Shown here piece by piece: positions 25,165 through 39,066 of a stretch of DNA of 64,000 bases. The position numbers were made by a program, and so were the translations under genes. Below the pieces are notes generated by a model that saw only the letters and a program-made list of their open reading frames with translations, did no database searches and was not told the origin of the DNA. Numbering within the stretch: the stretch's first letter is position 1; every line of letters begins with the position of its first letter. The DNA comes from Brevipalpus yothersi. Lineage: Eukaryota > Arthropoda > Arachnida > Trombidiformes > Tenuipalpidae. Location: assembly GCA_003956705.1 (NCBI GenBank), contig QZCP01000756.1, forward strand, positions 62,001 through 126,000, given 5' to 3'.

Positions 25165-25650
25165 TGGTTAGTATAAATTTTATATATCTCACACTCACTT
25201 TCACAATGATGAAATCAGATTCCCAAGAATGGCTGATGCATAATCGACTTTCATTATAATTATTGCCGCCATCATCCGATAATAATAATCACCACTCATC
25301 CACCCGAGTCAAACCTCGAAGTCATCTATTCAAGTTACCATAATCCTTAAGGTTTGAGGTAAGAAAATAATTTATTACACTAACATCAATCGATTGGCCA
25401 AGTGTACCTCCATCATCACCACTTCTTATTTCATTCTTCGAGAAACTTGAGAACCTGTTGAATGTAGTTCGATCTTTACTGGTAAATGTCTATTCATCAG
25501 CATCCATATCTCAAAGTCAACTCACTAATGGTCTGTATGAGTGTGAAAAAGGAGTCGTTCATGATGTCAATGGTGTGTATAGAAGTTCATGATAGTCTAT
25601 GGAAAATTTTGCTCCTCATTAATTGAGCTCAAACTGAACACACCCTATAT
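25165..25650. repeat. Diverged dispersed repeat, copy B
   Basis: Collinear with about 2030-2570 in the same orientation, 23 kb away. The best block is about 25495-25555 (catatctcaaagtcaac, then aatggtct and gtgtgaaaaa). The motif TTTGAG|GTAAGA is kept in both copies and resembles a splice donor. No shared reading frame was seen. Confidence 0.75.
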
Positions 25651-26318
25651 TCAATCGGAAATATCGAACTTATACACTTCTCATCGAATGACCGATTGCG
25701 TCGCTGATCGATTCTGGGTAATTGATCTACATCATGAAAATGCTATTCATGTCTCTTTCAAGTCTAGTCTATTTCTGATGGAATGATGTCCACCTTCGAT
25801 CTGAGCTGAGAATAAATTTTGAAATCTGTTTCTGCACATGGTCAACCGTAGTTAATTTGAATTGGTTGGAATCATTTTTTTCTGGTTACACAGACAATGT
25901 TTGTATCATTGGATAACTATCAGAATTACAGAACTAGCAGAACTATCATGATAAGAGTCAAGATCATGTACTGTATCTGTTCACAATCGAGCAGCTTCCT
26001 GCATTCCTTGAAGTATCAGTATCATTTGAAAATATGAGATTAAGTGAACAGTGCGTAATAGAGATTACAAGCAGATTACACGTAAGCTTCATGAATGGCA
26101 GTGGAAGTTCAGGGCACAGGATGAACGGCTTGATAATCATTTCGATTCTCGTCAATCCGATTAGATACTTGGATTTTTGGAGAGATACTTCATTTTGAAA
26201 TGAAATTCATTGTGTCACTCAAATGCGTGTTACATTTTCACAGAGCTCAAAAGGTTAATCTGCCACCCACATGGATGAGTTAACAAATAATCACAATAAA
26301 AATAGCAAAATCAATCGA

Positions 26319-26324
26319 TTTATT
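26319..26324 (-). promoter_or_regulatory. Poly(A) signal of the NOMPC gene
   Basis: AATAAA on the minus strand, 43 bases after the NOMPC stop codon (26369-26367). Confidence 0.6.
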
Positions 26325-26366
26325 TTCAACTAATTGTTCAGTGATGAGAAAGAAATTGGAAACTCA

Positions 26367-29300
26367 TCAAGGATTAACATTTTCCTCTGACTGATCTTCC
26401 GTATTGATGTCCATTCCAGTGATCGCTGTTGGCGATGCTTCACCAATGGATTCATAATACTTTTGTACTATCATGGGCCAATTGACAACCGTTGCGATTG
26501 GCTTGGAATCATGTATAGCTGCTTCCAATAATGATATTCCAAATGGATTTGTAACCTGTGTGGTGGCCGATAATCGTGAAGCTTTTCGTTGGAGCAAAGT
26601 TTTGGCCGCAATAACACTTGGACGTTGTTGGGCCAAGTGACCGAAAGCTTTTTTGGCTAATTGCATGTCTTTCACACGGTCTTTATCTGGATCAAAGGAA
26701 ATGAATCAATATCAAATCAATGTTGGTTGGACATTCTCTCTAGAGCTTAAGAAGTGATCAACTTACGGAATCGATCTTTAATTTTGTGGAAAAATATTAT
26801 CGGAAGGCCAAGAATCAAATTGATTGGCGATGGTGTTGATAGTGTACGATTCATATTTCTTATCAACTTAGCACGACCAAATTTCCATTCGATATCAGAT
26901 TGTGCTTCAATTCGCTGATAAGTATTGGACATCATGGCAATCAGTAGATTGATTAACACAATTACGGTGACCATCATGTAGATACCGAATACCAGTTTCA
27001 TGATAATTTTGGAAAAATCTGGACTCAAATGCATCGGTGGCATGGTGTCTGGCTCAACGAGACCAAAGAGAGCAAAAAAAAGCATCTCAAACGATCGACC
27101 TGGCTTAAGAAAATCTTGTCCAATCGGTAAATTGGTCATATTCCAGCCATCAGGAGCTCGATATACCGGCTGATATATGGCACATATGTGTAACGTAAAA
27201 CCGGACAAAAAGATGGACAATATGGCTAAAAATCGTAGCAAATCTTGTATCAATTCTTGAATAATAACACCCCATGGTCCAAATAGTGGATGGAAGGTGA
27301 GAAAATTGAGAAATTCAATGAACGAAAGTAACATGGACACTGCTAACAGTTGATTACGAATATACAGTGTATCAAGTCGATATATTTGCCATGGTTGATC
27401 AAATATCAGCTCATCACGATCAAAAATCCATGAATCAAGCATGGTGACCACCACATGAACCATAACAGCCGCAAAACCGATCACCAATATACATACCCGT
27501 ATACCACCGAGACCAGATTTATCACTAGGATTGGTCATATCTGATACAAGTATACCAATAAGCCATATGAGTAGTAGCCATTCATTCCACAGTGGAAATG
27601 AATCTTCATATTCGAAAAGTTTAACAGATGGAAAAACAATTGTATACGTTAGAACGAGAATGAAAAAAATATGTGAACACAAATAGGACATAAATTTGAT
27701 AATCGGTATACGATGCAATCGATGGCCAATGGGTGTGGAAATAATGATCCAAACCAGTGGACATATGAGTGATGCAAAAAATAGTAATACAAATTTATAG
27801 CCGGCCCATTGAAGATTACCCATCCAAACATCGGTCAAATATTTTTGTACCGCATGTTGGGCTACCACATCTTTCCGATCCAATTCGATGAGAACATCCA
27901 AAAATTCTGTATTACGATTATCGGTGGCCCGTAAAAGTGCACCAGCATTATTGGTGGTCGCTGCTATGGACAGTAAATCAATTGCTATTTGATCACAATA
28001 CTTGGAAGCAGCTTCCAGATCACGAGCACGTTCTTTTTCACGAATCGCTATATTCTCATATTGACGTGCCAATTTAACGGCCGTATCGATACATGCTTCC
28101 GAAACGAGAACAAATTCTCTTATAGGCTTATTATTGTGATTTTTGGAAGCATTCATCAGATCCAGAAGAAACTGTTATTGGAGGAATTGAAAGAATGTTC
28201 AGAATTTAACTGAAAATAAGTTTTCTCAAAAGAAAAACATTCTGATATGAAGGAAACGATTCTCGCTGATCGCTTTGGTAAGTAATCGAAAGAAACTTAC
28301 TGTTTTATCTTCCATCAATACTAATGCATCATGTTCTTTGTTCAACAGATAACTCAATACTTCATAATGTCCAGCAGACGCTGCACAACATAATGGAACT
28401 CGGCCATCTTTGGTGGTTGCTGTTGGATCAGCACCACTATCGACCAGTAATTGGACCACATCGATGAATCCATATCTGGCTGCACAATGCAGTGGAGACC
28501 ATCCTTTCTGGGAAAATCAATTCAACAATGAATTTAATTGTAAAAGAATTTGTAAAATTTATAAGCTTCAATTAGTGTCTCTCTATTGGGGAATAATCAG
28601 CCAGCCAGCAACTTACTCTATCTTGAACATTTATTTCAGCTCCTTGACCAAGAAGTAATCCAACCATGTCCCGATGCCCAGAGGCTGCTGCCAAATGCAA
28701 GCATGTTCTACCCTGTTTATCTCGAATATGCAACGATTCAGCTGATCGACTGACAAGTAAACCAGCGACCAACATGTGTCCACCCTGAGCTGCCATATGC
28801 ATTGGAATGCAACCCTATGAGGGGGAAAAAATATGCGAAAAATTTCAATGAAAAAATCTTTTCCACCACATGTAACACTAATGGAAACACATGGAATGCG
28901 AATTCTAGAGAATATTTTCATTATCATGAGAAAAAAAACTTACATGAAGTTTGGTTGCCGCATCAACAGCCACACCAGTTGAGTTCATCAACAATCGGAC
29001 TACACTTTCATGACCATGTTGAGCAGCCAAATGAAGTGGAGTAATTCCATACTGTGAGAGTCGTTTGAATAATTGAAAATAAGAGACATGAATCAGTTCA
29101 TTAGTTCATTTAATTATACCCAAATTTCAATGATGAATATCCACCATCTACTACTCACATCAGCACTTGGATCTGCTAATGGTCGTTCACTCAGTATTCC
29201 GGCCGGTGTTTGAGTCAACATTTCGCTAACAAAATCAATCTGTCCATTAGCCGCGGCCACATGAAGTGCTGTGAAGCCAGTTTTTCGAGAGCATACTTTC

Positions 29301-32300
29301 AAATCAACTGAACCCTTCAAAGCATTCAATACTCGAAGATGTCCTTGCTTAGCGGCCAAGTGAAGAGGTGTCATACCTTCCTGTAGAATATATTGGATGC
29401 ATAAGATGGATGGTTAAACATGTGAAAAAAGCGATTGCATAAGTAAAGAAATCATAATTGTCATCATTCAAGCTAATGATGATTATCAATGACAAATTAA
29501 TGGAAATCTCTTGGAGAAAAATTTCTAATTAAGGCATTTTTTGGTTAAGAGAAATTTTTTCCTCTTTTTTCTCTCCTCTTTCATGCTCAACTTATTTGGT
29601 CTTATTTTTGGTTAGATTATTTTTTTTCTCTCTCGCTTTTCCAATATACACCATGTGCCATAGTGAACACCTCTCACCAAATTTTCATCCGCTGCTTTGG
29701 CTCCTGATTGTAATAATAGACGAACAACTTTTGAATGTCCTCCTTCGGCTGCTAAATGAAGTGCTGTTGAGCCCGTTTTCTGGATGGTTTTGTATGAGCA
29801 TGTAATGTGAGAAAAAGAATGATCATCATTAATTGTGAGGTAACAAAGTGAATTTTAAATCTAAAACCCACTATTTAGGGAAGAAACAAAAAGGATAAAT
29901 AAAAAGTGATGCCCAAGTCTAACCTTGATTCTTGCTGATTTTACCACTTCAACATTAAATTTCATCAATTCTTTCAACACAGCAACACTGCCTTTGGTTG
30001 CCGCTATATGAGCACAAGTGAAACCTTGCTTATTGGGTGCGGAAACTAATTCGGGACGATGTTGGAGAAAAAGTTTCAATACTTCTGGATGATCACTTTG
30101 AGCTGCCAGATGAAGAGGAGTTTGTGATTGCTATTCATATTTGTGATGAGACAAAAGTAATTTATGCAATTATTGATCACAATATATATCCATTAGCATA
30201 ACATCTGATGATCAGATCACTTACGTTGTCCATAGCATTCACATCCGCTTTCATGCTTAAAAGTGTATTACACACATCCAATTGTCCATATTCAGCGGCC
30301 AAATGAAGAGGAGTTTGCTTAGTCTATTGCGTGAGGATGAAAAAAATTGTGATGACGATCAAGAATTCAGTTTATCCTCAAGATTTGTGAATCAATTTCA
30401 TAAGTCAATTTTGCATAAATATATGTGAGTGTAGGTTTTACTTGCATAATCACTTGTGGCTTAATTCTTTTTTTCAGATGATAATTTTATTCCAGCCAAC
30501 AATAGATTGTCTAATTCACTTACCAATGTCATGGCATCCAAGTGGGCTCCATACTTTGCCACAAGATGCTTAACCATATCATTGTAGCCCATTTTGGCTG
30601 CCAAGTGTAGAGGTGTCATACCGGTCTTATTTCGAACATTTACGAAAGCATTATTTGCCAGTAGGATGTCCACCACATCTAATCGGCCCAATTCAGCTGC
30701 CAAATGAAGACCTGCTCTGCCTCGCTATACATTGATAATGATGAGAGGGTTGATGATGATGAGAGAAGAAAAAAGAAGAAGATGGAGATGGAAATGAAAA
30801 AAGAATTAACCCATACATCATCAAGGTTGATGTGAAATCCTTCACTTACATCATCGAATACATCTACTCGAGCATTTTGTGAGAGAAGAATCTTGATGAT
30901 TTCGGGATGTCCTGAATTGCATGCATACAAGAGAGGTGTCCATCGACTCTGTGTGTGATAATGAGAAGAAAAAAGAAAAGTGACGATTGTGGGTGAGGAA
31001 TGTATTTTGTGTTTCTGTTGGAAAAACTCTTTTCATGGCCACAATATTCACCTTGGACGGCTTATTGCAAGCAATCTGAGCTTCTATCGGTGGCAATTGG
31101 TTGATTATCTCCTGGAGAACATTAGTGTTTCCCGATTTACAGCAGTAATGTATAGGAGTTTCCCAGGTCTAGGGAGAAGAATGATAATGATGAAACAAAG
31201 TACATCATCTAGGATAGGCCCAGGATGGAATCATGAATGTTTTTTTCGCCTATTACAACATTCATAGGAAACATTCAATTTGAAAATGTGAGGAATCACC
31301 ATAAACGAGTGAAATTTGAATTTTTTATGTATCTTATGATCAAAAATCCCATCCTGAAGGAATTTTATCACACCCATGGTTCACTGTTTTGCTGATTGCA
31401 GTGGAATCATCAACATACCTCGAAATTTCCTAGATTGACATCACCACCAGTACGAAGAAGTAAATTGATCAAAGCTTTGTCATGACTTCGAGGTCGATTT
31501 GGATTGTCTTCAATTGTTGCTGTATAATGGACACTGCTTTCACCTTTCTGAAGAATAATTCAAGTCAAATTTAGTTCATAGATAGTATTTCAGAAGATAA
31601 ATTTCGAAATTTTGATTATCGAAAAATGATCCAATTAGAATATCCCACCTTATTCTGTTGATTGATCAATTGTTCAGCAATTTGTTTTGATTGCTTCTTA
31701 ATTATTGAGTCCATAAGATGTTGAGCTATTGGAAAATGACATTCTTTTACAGTTACATGGAGAACATTTTCACCATCTTCATTCTGTAACATTGGATCTG
31801 CTCCAGCATCCAGCAATTGCTTGAAAGTATCCACAAAACCGTGACGTCCAGCAAAATGAAGTGGACTTTCACCTTTCTAGGATACGATCGAAAAGAAAAA
31901 TTATCAACAATTAATGGACCTAATTAAATTACAATCGGCTGAAGTTACAATTTTATCATACCTTTTCGATAGCGTTGACATTTGCTCCACTTTTGATCAA
32001 CAATCGAGCTGCATCAAGTCCATTCTCAGTTTTGGCAGCCAAATGAAGAGGAGTTTCATTGTTTTCACTGGTCTTACAATGAGCTGAAGCTCCATAGCCC
32101 AATAAAACTTCAACAACTTCCGATTGACCAGCTTCCACAGCCAAGTGTAGAGGAGTAAGACCATTCTGATCAAAGAGATCAATTTTTGAAATAAAATTCT
32201 ACTGATCTATCGGAAATCAATTCTCATAAATCTACTCACATTCGTTCTGATATCAACATTTTCACCACTCTTAAGCACATGTCTAATGATGTCCACTTGT

Positions 32301-35188
32301 CCTGTGGAAGCAGCTACATGGATAGCTTTTGCACCATCCTGGGATGAAAAATATTAGATTTAAAATTAAAAATTAATCCATCAATCTTATCCAATCGATC
32401 AATTTGTGACAATATTATTTCAATTACCTTATTCGGCATGTGTAAAGGTACTCCTCGCTTGAGGAAACTCAGAGCCGTCATAGGATGACCTGATCGAGAT
32501 GCAATATGCATCAGTGTGCTACCATCCTAAATAAAATGAACATCACCAATATCATCATGAATTCATATCCACTAGATATTGACATCAAATTTAGAGACTC
32601 ACTTTTGTTCTCAAATTAAGATTGGCACGAAATTTATCGGTCAAAACTTCTACCACTTTGATATGACCATTTTCGGTGGCAATATGAAGCGGTGTTTGTT
32701 CCTCTTTATCGGCAACATTCGGATTGGCACCAATACCATGTAAATATTTGACCATATTTTCATCTCCTTCAGCAGCGGCAAAATGTAGAGGTGTTTGACC
32801 GTTGATCTATGATCAAAGAACGTAAAATGTGTATACTTTTTCTCAAAATTTTCTCACAACATTATCATAAAGGCTCGAAAACTTACATTTTGTGCATTAG
32901 CATCTCCTCCATTTTCAATGAACAACTGTAATAAGTCAATATCTTTACGTCGAGCTGCAATATGAACAACTGAGTCCTGTAGACCAGGCTTCCGGTAGGC
33001 CAATTGCTCTTTCGCTTGAGATGCTAAAAGTTCTCGGCAAACAGAATGATTACCGTTTTCGGCAGCTAATATGAGTGGAATGTTACCATCCTGATGTGGA
33101 TAAAGTATGAAATAGTATTCGATTCTTTGCTTCCGTTCATGAAAAGCCGTGAAAAAGTAATACAAAATTTTACTCACTTTATCTGGTATCATTCTCATTG
33201 ATTTGGCACTCGATCGGAGAAGAAGTTGCATTGGAGCAAGAGCTTGTCCAACAGGCTTACATGCAACAATGTGAATTGGTAACTGATCTTTGGGCTGAAT
33301 AATCATGTTGAATCAATACAAATGAAATTGAAAGGAAATCAGTTCAATTGATCAGATATTAGGAAAAATTTGCAATGTACTTACACCTCCAGCAATTAAA
33401 GGGTCAGCTTTTCGGGAAAGAAGAAGTCGTACAGTATCTTCTCTTGCATGAGCACAAGCTAAGTGAAGAGCAGTGATACCATCCTAGAAAAGAGGTCAAA
33501 ATGATAATTAAATTCTATGATGCATATTAATCAACTTCATCATTCAAGACATTGACAATGAAATTCAGAGAGACAGGTAATCTGATTGATTCAGTTGTTG
33601 ATTGGTGTCCGTTAAATATTTGGAAAGTTTTGATCAGGAATCATGGATCAGGATCCAGTGTAAGTAGCCTAGTGTATAATTTAAGTATATATTGTTGTAT
33701 TTGAGTGCTTACCATTGCTCGTGAATTGATATCATAACCATAGTCCAAAAGTTTTTCAACTATATTGATACGATTATCTTTGGCGGCAAACATAACAGGA
33801 GTCCATAAAGTTTTTTGAGCAACAACATTCTTATCAAAGCCTTCCGGTTCCGTTTGATGAAGCAAGGTGTCCACATGAAGCCATTCTTCTCGACTACATA
33901 ACATGATCAATTTTTCGGCCGGTGATAATCCTTGTAGAGGTAGAAAAGGATCCTGAGATGGTGAAATGGGCTTCTCAACAATTGGATTTGATTGTTGAAG
34001 ACTTTCACCGTTCATAAAGTTTGATGGTGGTGAGGAATCTTTTTTTCCTTCAATATCGATGAGAACTTCTTGATTAACTTTCTTACTGTCCATCTTCACA
34101 TCATTGGACACCTTTGGATTTGATCCATTCGATGGTTTTCCATTAGTTTCACTATCTTTACCATTAAGTTGCTTCTTTTTGGCACCATTTCCATCACTCT
34201 TAGAGTCTCGCATTGGTTCAATTGTTCCCTTGGACATCAAACGATTACGAGATGTATCACGAACTTTGGCTTGACCATTCTTACCATTATTCGTGTTCAC
34301 AGTAGCTATCGAAGGTTTTCGATTCATATCAGTACCGTTGGAAAAAGTTAACTCTTTCTCTTGGAACTTTCGATCCATGATAGGATCGTCTTTCATCGGC
34401 TTAATGTCTTTACCGTTGGAATTGTTGACACCGGAAGTAGATTGTTTTGGAACACTAGCACTATTGTCCACTGGAGTGGGACCTGATTTGATTAAAATTT
34501 TTCCACCTTTCTTATCATTTCCATTGGACACTCCATTAGAACCATTAATTGTGGTTGTCGTTGATGGATTAACGGTAGCTGATGGCTGTTGACTGTTTGC
34601 CTTGGATTCATTACCATTGGTGTTGTCCATCTCGGGTAAAAATTGTTTACTTCTCGGTTTTCCTGGTGATTTTTGATTATTATTATTATTCACTGAATTC
34701 GAAAGTTCATTAGTGACTTCTTGATCACGAATGTCAGGAAGCTCATCTGCAGGCGGACTTTTACTGTTACTAAGACTCAAAGTAGTTAAAGAGGTGGAAT
34801 CACTATTATCTGCTCCTCCCACCGACTTGGAAGATGTGTTCCTATCATGGACACTTTTTTCCATCGAAGAGATAATATTTTCTTCTGATTTATTCAGGAG
34901 AGCTTCACTTTCATTCAATTTATCACTTGCCTGTGTGATAATATTGTCCACTGTTCCTGATTTGATAGATTTATCTTGAACTGGATTTGTGGTGGGATTT
35001 TTATTGCTGTCATCAGAAAAATGAACTTTTGCATCAGAACTTTTTCGTTTCGATTTCGATAGGGATGTCAAACTTTGCCCAGATTTTCTCCGTGAATCTT
35101 TCACTAGTAGAGCACTTTCAGAGGCATCATCATCAGCTTCTTCAGAACTTTTGGAAGCATTGTCATTGGTAGTTTTTTTGGAACTCAT
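26367..35188 (-). CDS. nompC: NOMPC/TRPN mechanosensory TRP channel with 29 ankyrin repeats
   Basis: Twenty-two exons in transcript order: 35188-33713, 33483-33385, 33294-33178, 33090-32887, 32806-32603, 32526-32428, 32338-32240, 32165-31962, 31876-31649, 31547-31419, 31168-31052, 30948-30850, 30724-30524, 30323-30225, 30130-29924, 29779-29678, 29380-29159, 29051-28944, 28814-28617, 28507-28301, 28171-26767, 26686-26367. They give 2047 aa in one frame. I count exactly 29 ankyrin repeats from about residue 460 to 1473, the number that defines NOMPC. Next come the linker (NHNNKPI..FVLV), six membrane segments, a pore region (FEMLFFALFG), and a TRP helix (WKFGRAKLI) followed by TPSP. Known role: tethered mechanically gated cation channel in touch and proprioception. 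All introns are phase 0 except the last (phase 1). Start: ATG at 35188. Residues 1-420 are a Ser/Asn/Lys-rich low-complexity extension, longer than in the fly protein as I recall it; the tail after the TRP helix is short. Confidence 0.97.
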
Positions 35189-35809
35189 CTTTAGAAAGGT
35201 GGTATAATGGTGAAAATTTTTGATTGAATTCCAGAGTATAATGAAAGGTGTTAATTTTTTATCATTTCAGGTGTTCAGATCTTGAGAATTCATCAACTAA
35301 TCACCAGTGTCCACCAGAATTCTTAGTTTACAGAGGAATAAATTCACGAGTGGATAAATAAACAACAATAAAACATCATTTAACATTCGAAACAAATTGC
35401 CAAAAAACATTAGCTAGTGAGACGAAGTAAACAATAACCACAGGGAATAATGATAAAAGTTTTCACTGGAGACTTGCTCAATTATGTATTCGATTGCACA
35501 ATGTGGACTGGTGGAGCATAGACTTAGCTAATTTAAGTCTGGAACAATAAGAATAAAGGGAATCACAATTGGTAAGGTCAGTTATTGGGTATTAGAAAAA
35601 GATGAGAAAAGGGAGAAAATTTAATCAATGGCAAAGGGAAAGAGAGAGAGAGAAAGAAACTAGAGAAAAAGTTCAGAATAGATATTGACCGAAGAGCATG
35701 AACATTTTTCGAGTACACCATAATTCAACTCTTCATGCTGATGAGAGAAATTTTGCTATAGAAAAAAATGGGGAGTTACTCAATATCACTGGACAGTGAC
35801 AATCGAATA

Positions 35810-35878
<69 letters not shown>

Positions 35879-36838
35879 CATCTCATGCAATGCATATCAC
35901 GAACGACCCTCTTTTCTCTGTCCATGTATTCCCACTCAAAGCTCATTGAGTGTCCACAGTTGCTCCATAGAAATTCAACAATTTTCCATGATATTCTGTA
36001 TCTTCTATTATCTCCTTCTCTTTCTCTTGCTTCCAATTTCAATAGGGAAGAGTGTTCATTGCTGGTGGGCCATGTGAAGTAACCTCGGTAACCAGAATTC
36101 GTACGTGATCAGGATAGATCAGCATTGGGGGGTTTCTATGCTGCTATTCTTTCACTAGTCTCGATATTCCTTTTGCCCCCATCCCTTAAACTTTTGTGGG
36201 CCTCTTTTTATACATGGTTAAAGGTAGACTCTGCATGATGGGTAATGTAATTATATGATACCGTTCAATGATTCTGTTGATTCCTTTCTTTTTCTCTTAC
36301 TCTCACTTCTTGTTATGGTACAGTGAGATAAGAGAATGATATGGGTAAATGAGAACAATTAATCGTGATAGACCATATCTATCCACTGACCACTATTCCC
36401 ACGAGAATCAAGTGAGGAAGTTGAAAATTAATGTACAATAGATTTTCTAGATTACAATGAACCATCATCGATAGGATACAGATAGTAATAATCAGCATGA
36501 TGAATATTCCACGGTTAAAAGTTTGGTCACAGAGCAGTCAAGTTGAAGAAATGTGAACAGCAGTTGGTGGTGCTAAATGAGACTTGAGAATAATAATCAC
36601 CAAGTGAAAGTTAAATTTTTTCTTCTCACGTCAGCGATAATCTTGAACCAAATTGAGCTGATAATTTTCTACTCATGACTTGTGGAATGATGGCCCATTT
36701 GGGTGAAGTAAAAGAGAGTAATATGGTTATAAATAGTCAGCAGGGTTGACAAAAATGCATCATGGTCATAGAATTTTTTCATTCAGTCAAAATTTGTGTA
36801 ACATAAATAGCAAAAAGGATAACAAAATTGTGAAAATA
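35189..36838. other. NOMPC upstream region / TFIIIA downstream spacer
   Basis: Presumed NOMPC promoter and 5' UTR, plus the TFIIIA 3' flank. Contains a (CT)n tract at 35811-35876. No consensus AATAAA was seen close behind the TFIIIA stop, and no other gene is evident. Confidence 0.65.
35811..35876. repeat. (CT)n microsatellite
   Basis: Long CT tract upstream of the NOMPC start. It produces spurious Leu-Ser and Arg-Glu ORFs on the two strands. Confidence 0.95.
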
Positions 36839-37980
36839 TCATGAAAAAACAGTAGTTTCTTTTCGAAAAGCTTTATCTTTAGCTATAATTTCAGCCTTTT
36901 CACTATCACTTGGCTGATAACCAGAAAGTTCTTGAGCGAGAATTTTTCTACATGGAAAAACGATCGGTCTATCCATAAATTGATCGTCCTGTTAAAAGAG
37001 AGAGAGAGAGAATAAAAAAGAAATGATGAGAGTAAGAAAAACAAGTACAAATCAGCTGGACTGAATTATATAATCTGGAGTGTATTGGTTGGCGAAAAAA
37101 CTTACCGATCCCAAGTTCAAGTGTGATAAAGTATGCTGGGCTAGAATAACATCGTCTTGGAAAGTACGATCACACCCAGAGTGTGGACAGGGTTTCGAGG
37201 GAGGTGAATGATACTTGGTAACATGCTCCTGAAGATATGATTTTCTAGCAAATAATTTATCACATCCCTCAGTTGGACATTCGAATTTATGAGCTTTACG
37301 GTGTGCTTTCAGTACAGAGCTGGTGACAAATTCTCTTTCGCAATCATCACACCGAAATGATGACTTATGTTCATTTGAAACATGCTTACGTAATTCGGAC
37401 CATTTTTCAGCTACAAAATTACAATCTAAACTCTGACATTGATAACCCACGTGACGTTTCCTGTGACGAATAAGGCGAGACTTGAGAGCAAATGCTTGAT
37501 CACATTGGTCACATTTGAAAGGTTTCTCGCCCGTATGAGTGGCCAAATGTGTTTTCAATAGAAACTTATTCTTAAATTCTTTAATACATTCATCACAATG
37601 ATAACGTTTCTCCTTCTTTTTCGGCTTAACACCATCCAACGTTTGTCCAACAGACGTATGTGGCCTCTTCTTGTGTTTATTTAAATATGATTTACATGCG
37701 AACGACTTTTCACATCCGTCGATATCACACAAAAATGGCCGCTATACAAGCGGTACCAGGAAAAAAAAGGAGAGAAAATCATATAAGTAATCAAAGTATT
37801 CTTACATATCAAAACAATCATATTCACCTCTCCAGTATGTGTTCTCAAATGCCGGCTCAATCGAAATGTTTTCGTGAACGCTGCTGAACATCCTTTAAAG
37901 GAACACTGATAACGCTTCAATGTCCTCACCGAACACGATGCTGGTGATACTGACGATGACTGTGTCGATTCAATCTCCAT
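36839..37980 (-). CDS. TfIIIA: Transcription factor IIIA, C2H2 zinc fingers
   Basis: Three exons: 37980-37828, 37741-37106, 36988-36839; phase 0 junctions, 312 aa. I see eight C2H2 fingers starting at YQCSFKGC, FLCDIDGC, YHCDEC, FKCDQC, YQCQSLDC, FRCDDC, FECPTEGC and KPCPHSGC. The TFIIIA signature is the very short linker HVGYQC between fingers four and five. A finger with an irregular CX4C loop (SLDCNFV) and a CX2C finger without linker follow. After the fingers, LAQELSGY resembles the TFIIIA segment that contains SRLTGY. Established role: binding the 5S rRNA gene internal control region and 5S rRNA itself. Canonical TFIIIA has nine fingers; one from the N-terminal group seems absent. The start is the ATG at 37980; the frame is open further upstream but without an ATG. 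It could instead be another C2H2 factor, but finger spacing favours TFIIIA. Confidence 0.82.
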
Positions 37981-39035
37981 TAACAAAATTGATGAAAAAT
38001 TAACAATCAACGATACATGTCAAAATTTATTTCAACTATTAAATAAGAACTTTTTCATCGGAAATCGGAAATGCATGTGTTTTTGAAAATTTTTTTGATT
38101 TTTCGAAAAAAAAATCACATGCTTCAAAAGTAATGCCATCTGGTGATGGAATTTATCTCCACTCAGAACTCAATTTTGTATTTTTGTATTTTGTTTCATG
38201 TTTTTCGGAAAAAGAATTCGATTCACACACACATACACCAAGAATATCAAGTAGAACAACTTTTTTTTTATGTGTGTTACTATCTTAAAGTAAAATTTAC
38301 GTTAGAAACGTGAAAAGCGGCAAAATTAATTTTGTTTCAACTTATCTATCAATTTATTCGGAGAGTATTTTTCATTACAGTGTTTCAATATAAATATATA
38401 TAGATAGATATAAAAATTCAACTAAGTGTTTTGTGTAAACAAGTTTCATCCACCAGTGTGTGTGTATTGGTGAGTAATATATGTGAGTGTATATTAACCA
38501 TGATGAGTTGATTTATTGCAAAGAGATGAGAATGAGAAAGAATGTTCTGCGATAATGTTGCGGCAATTAATTTTTTTGTTCTCAATTTTTTTTTCTATCC
38601 GATCAAAGTGGAAAAAGAAAATAATGCAAACACATATATATTTATTAATTTGCATTGGTCAATATCGCTGAATGCTATATGCTGATATATGTTAGCCATT
38701 CCGTGCTACTAGACAATAGCATTTTCCATTGTCCATCTTTCTTTCTCTGTTTCTATGTATCTCTCTCCGTCTCTTTCTCCCCATCATATGCATATATATA
38801 GATAATGTTGATCGGTTATGAAGAAAAATACATACACTGTGGAACAAAAAAAAAGAGAAAAGAGTTGTTATTGTCGGATTGAGGCCATTTTTGTGTCGTT
38901 TTAAGGTTGGCAACCAGTATTTGTGATAGTAGTCTATTTACCTTTTCAATTATAACCACTAAACTAGGGGGGGGGAGGGTTCGATAATAGTAACTGTGCT
39001 GATCCACGTTTACACTCTCTTTCTATATCTATCTA

Positions 39036-39066
<31 letters not shown>

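Larger units (their letters stand above)
22361..26318. other. Intergenic stretch between MLCK-like and NOMPC genes
   Basis: Presumed promoter and 5' UTR of the MLCK-like gene plus spacer downstream of NOMPC. It contains microsatellites (23151-23205, 24993-25064) and dispersed-repeat copy B (about 25165-25650). No recognised gene; the short ORFs are of chance size. Confidence 0.65.

Noticed and set aside
34169..35172. Several plus-strand ORFs of 60-100 codons
   Set aside because: They are antisense shadows of the first NOMPC exon, which has the supported frame.
37981..38010. Upstream extension of the TFIIIA frame
   Set aside because: The extension begins with TTG, and the first ATG is at 37980, directly before the expected N terminus.
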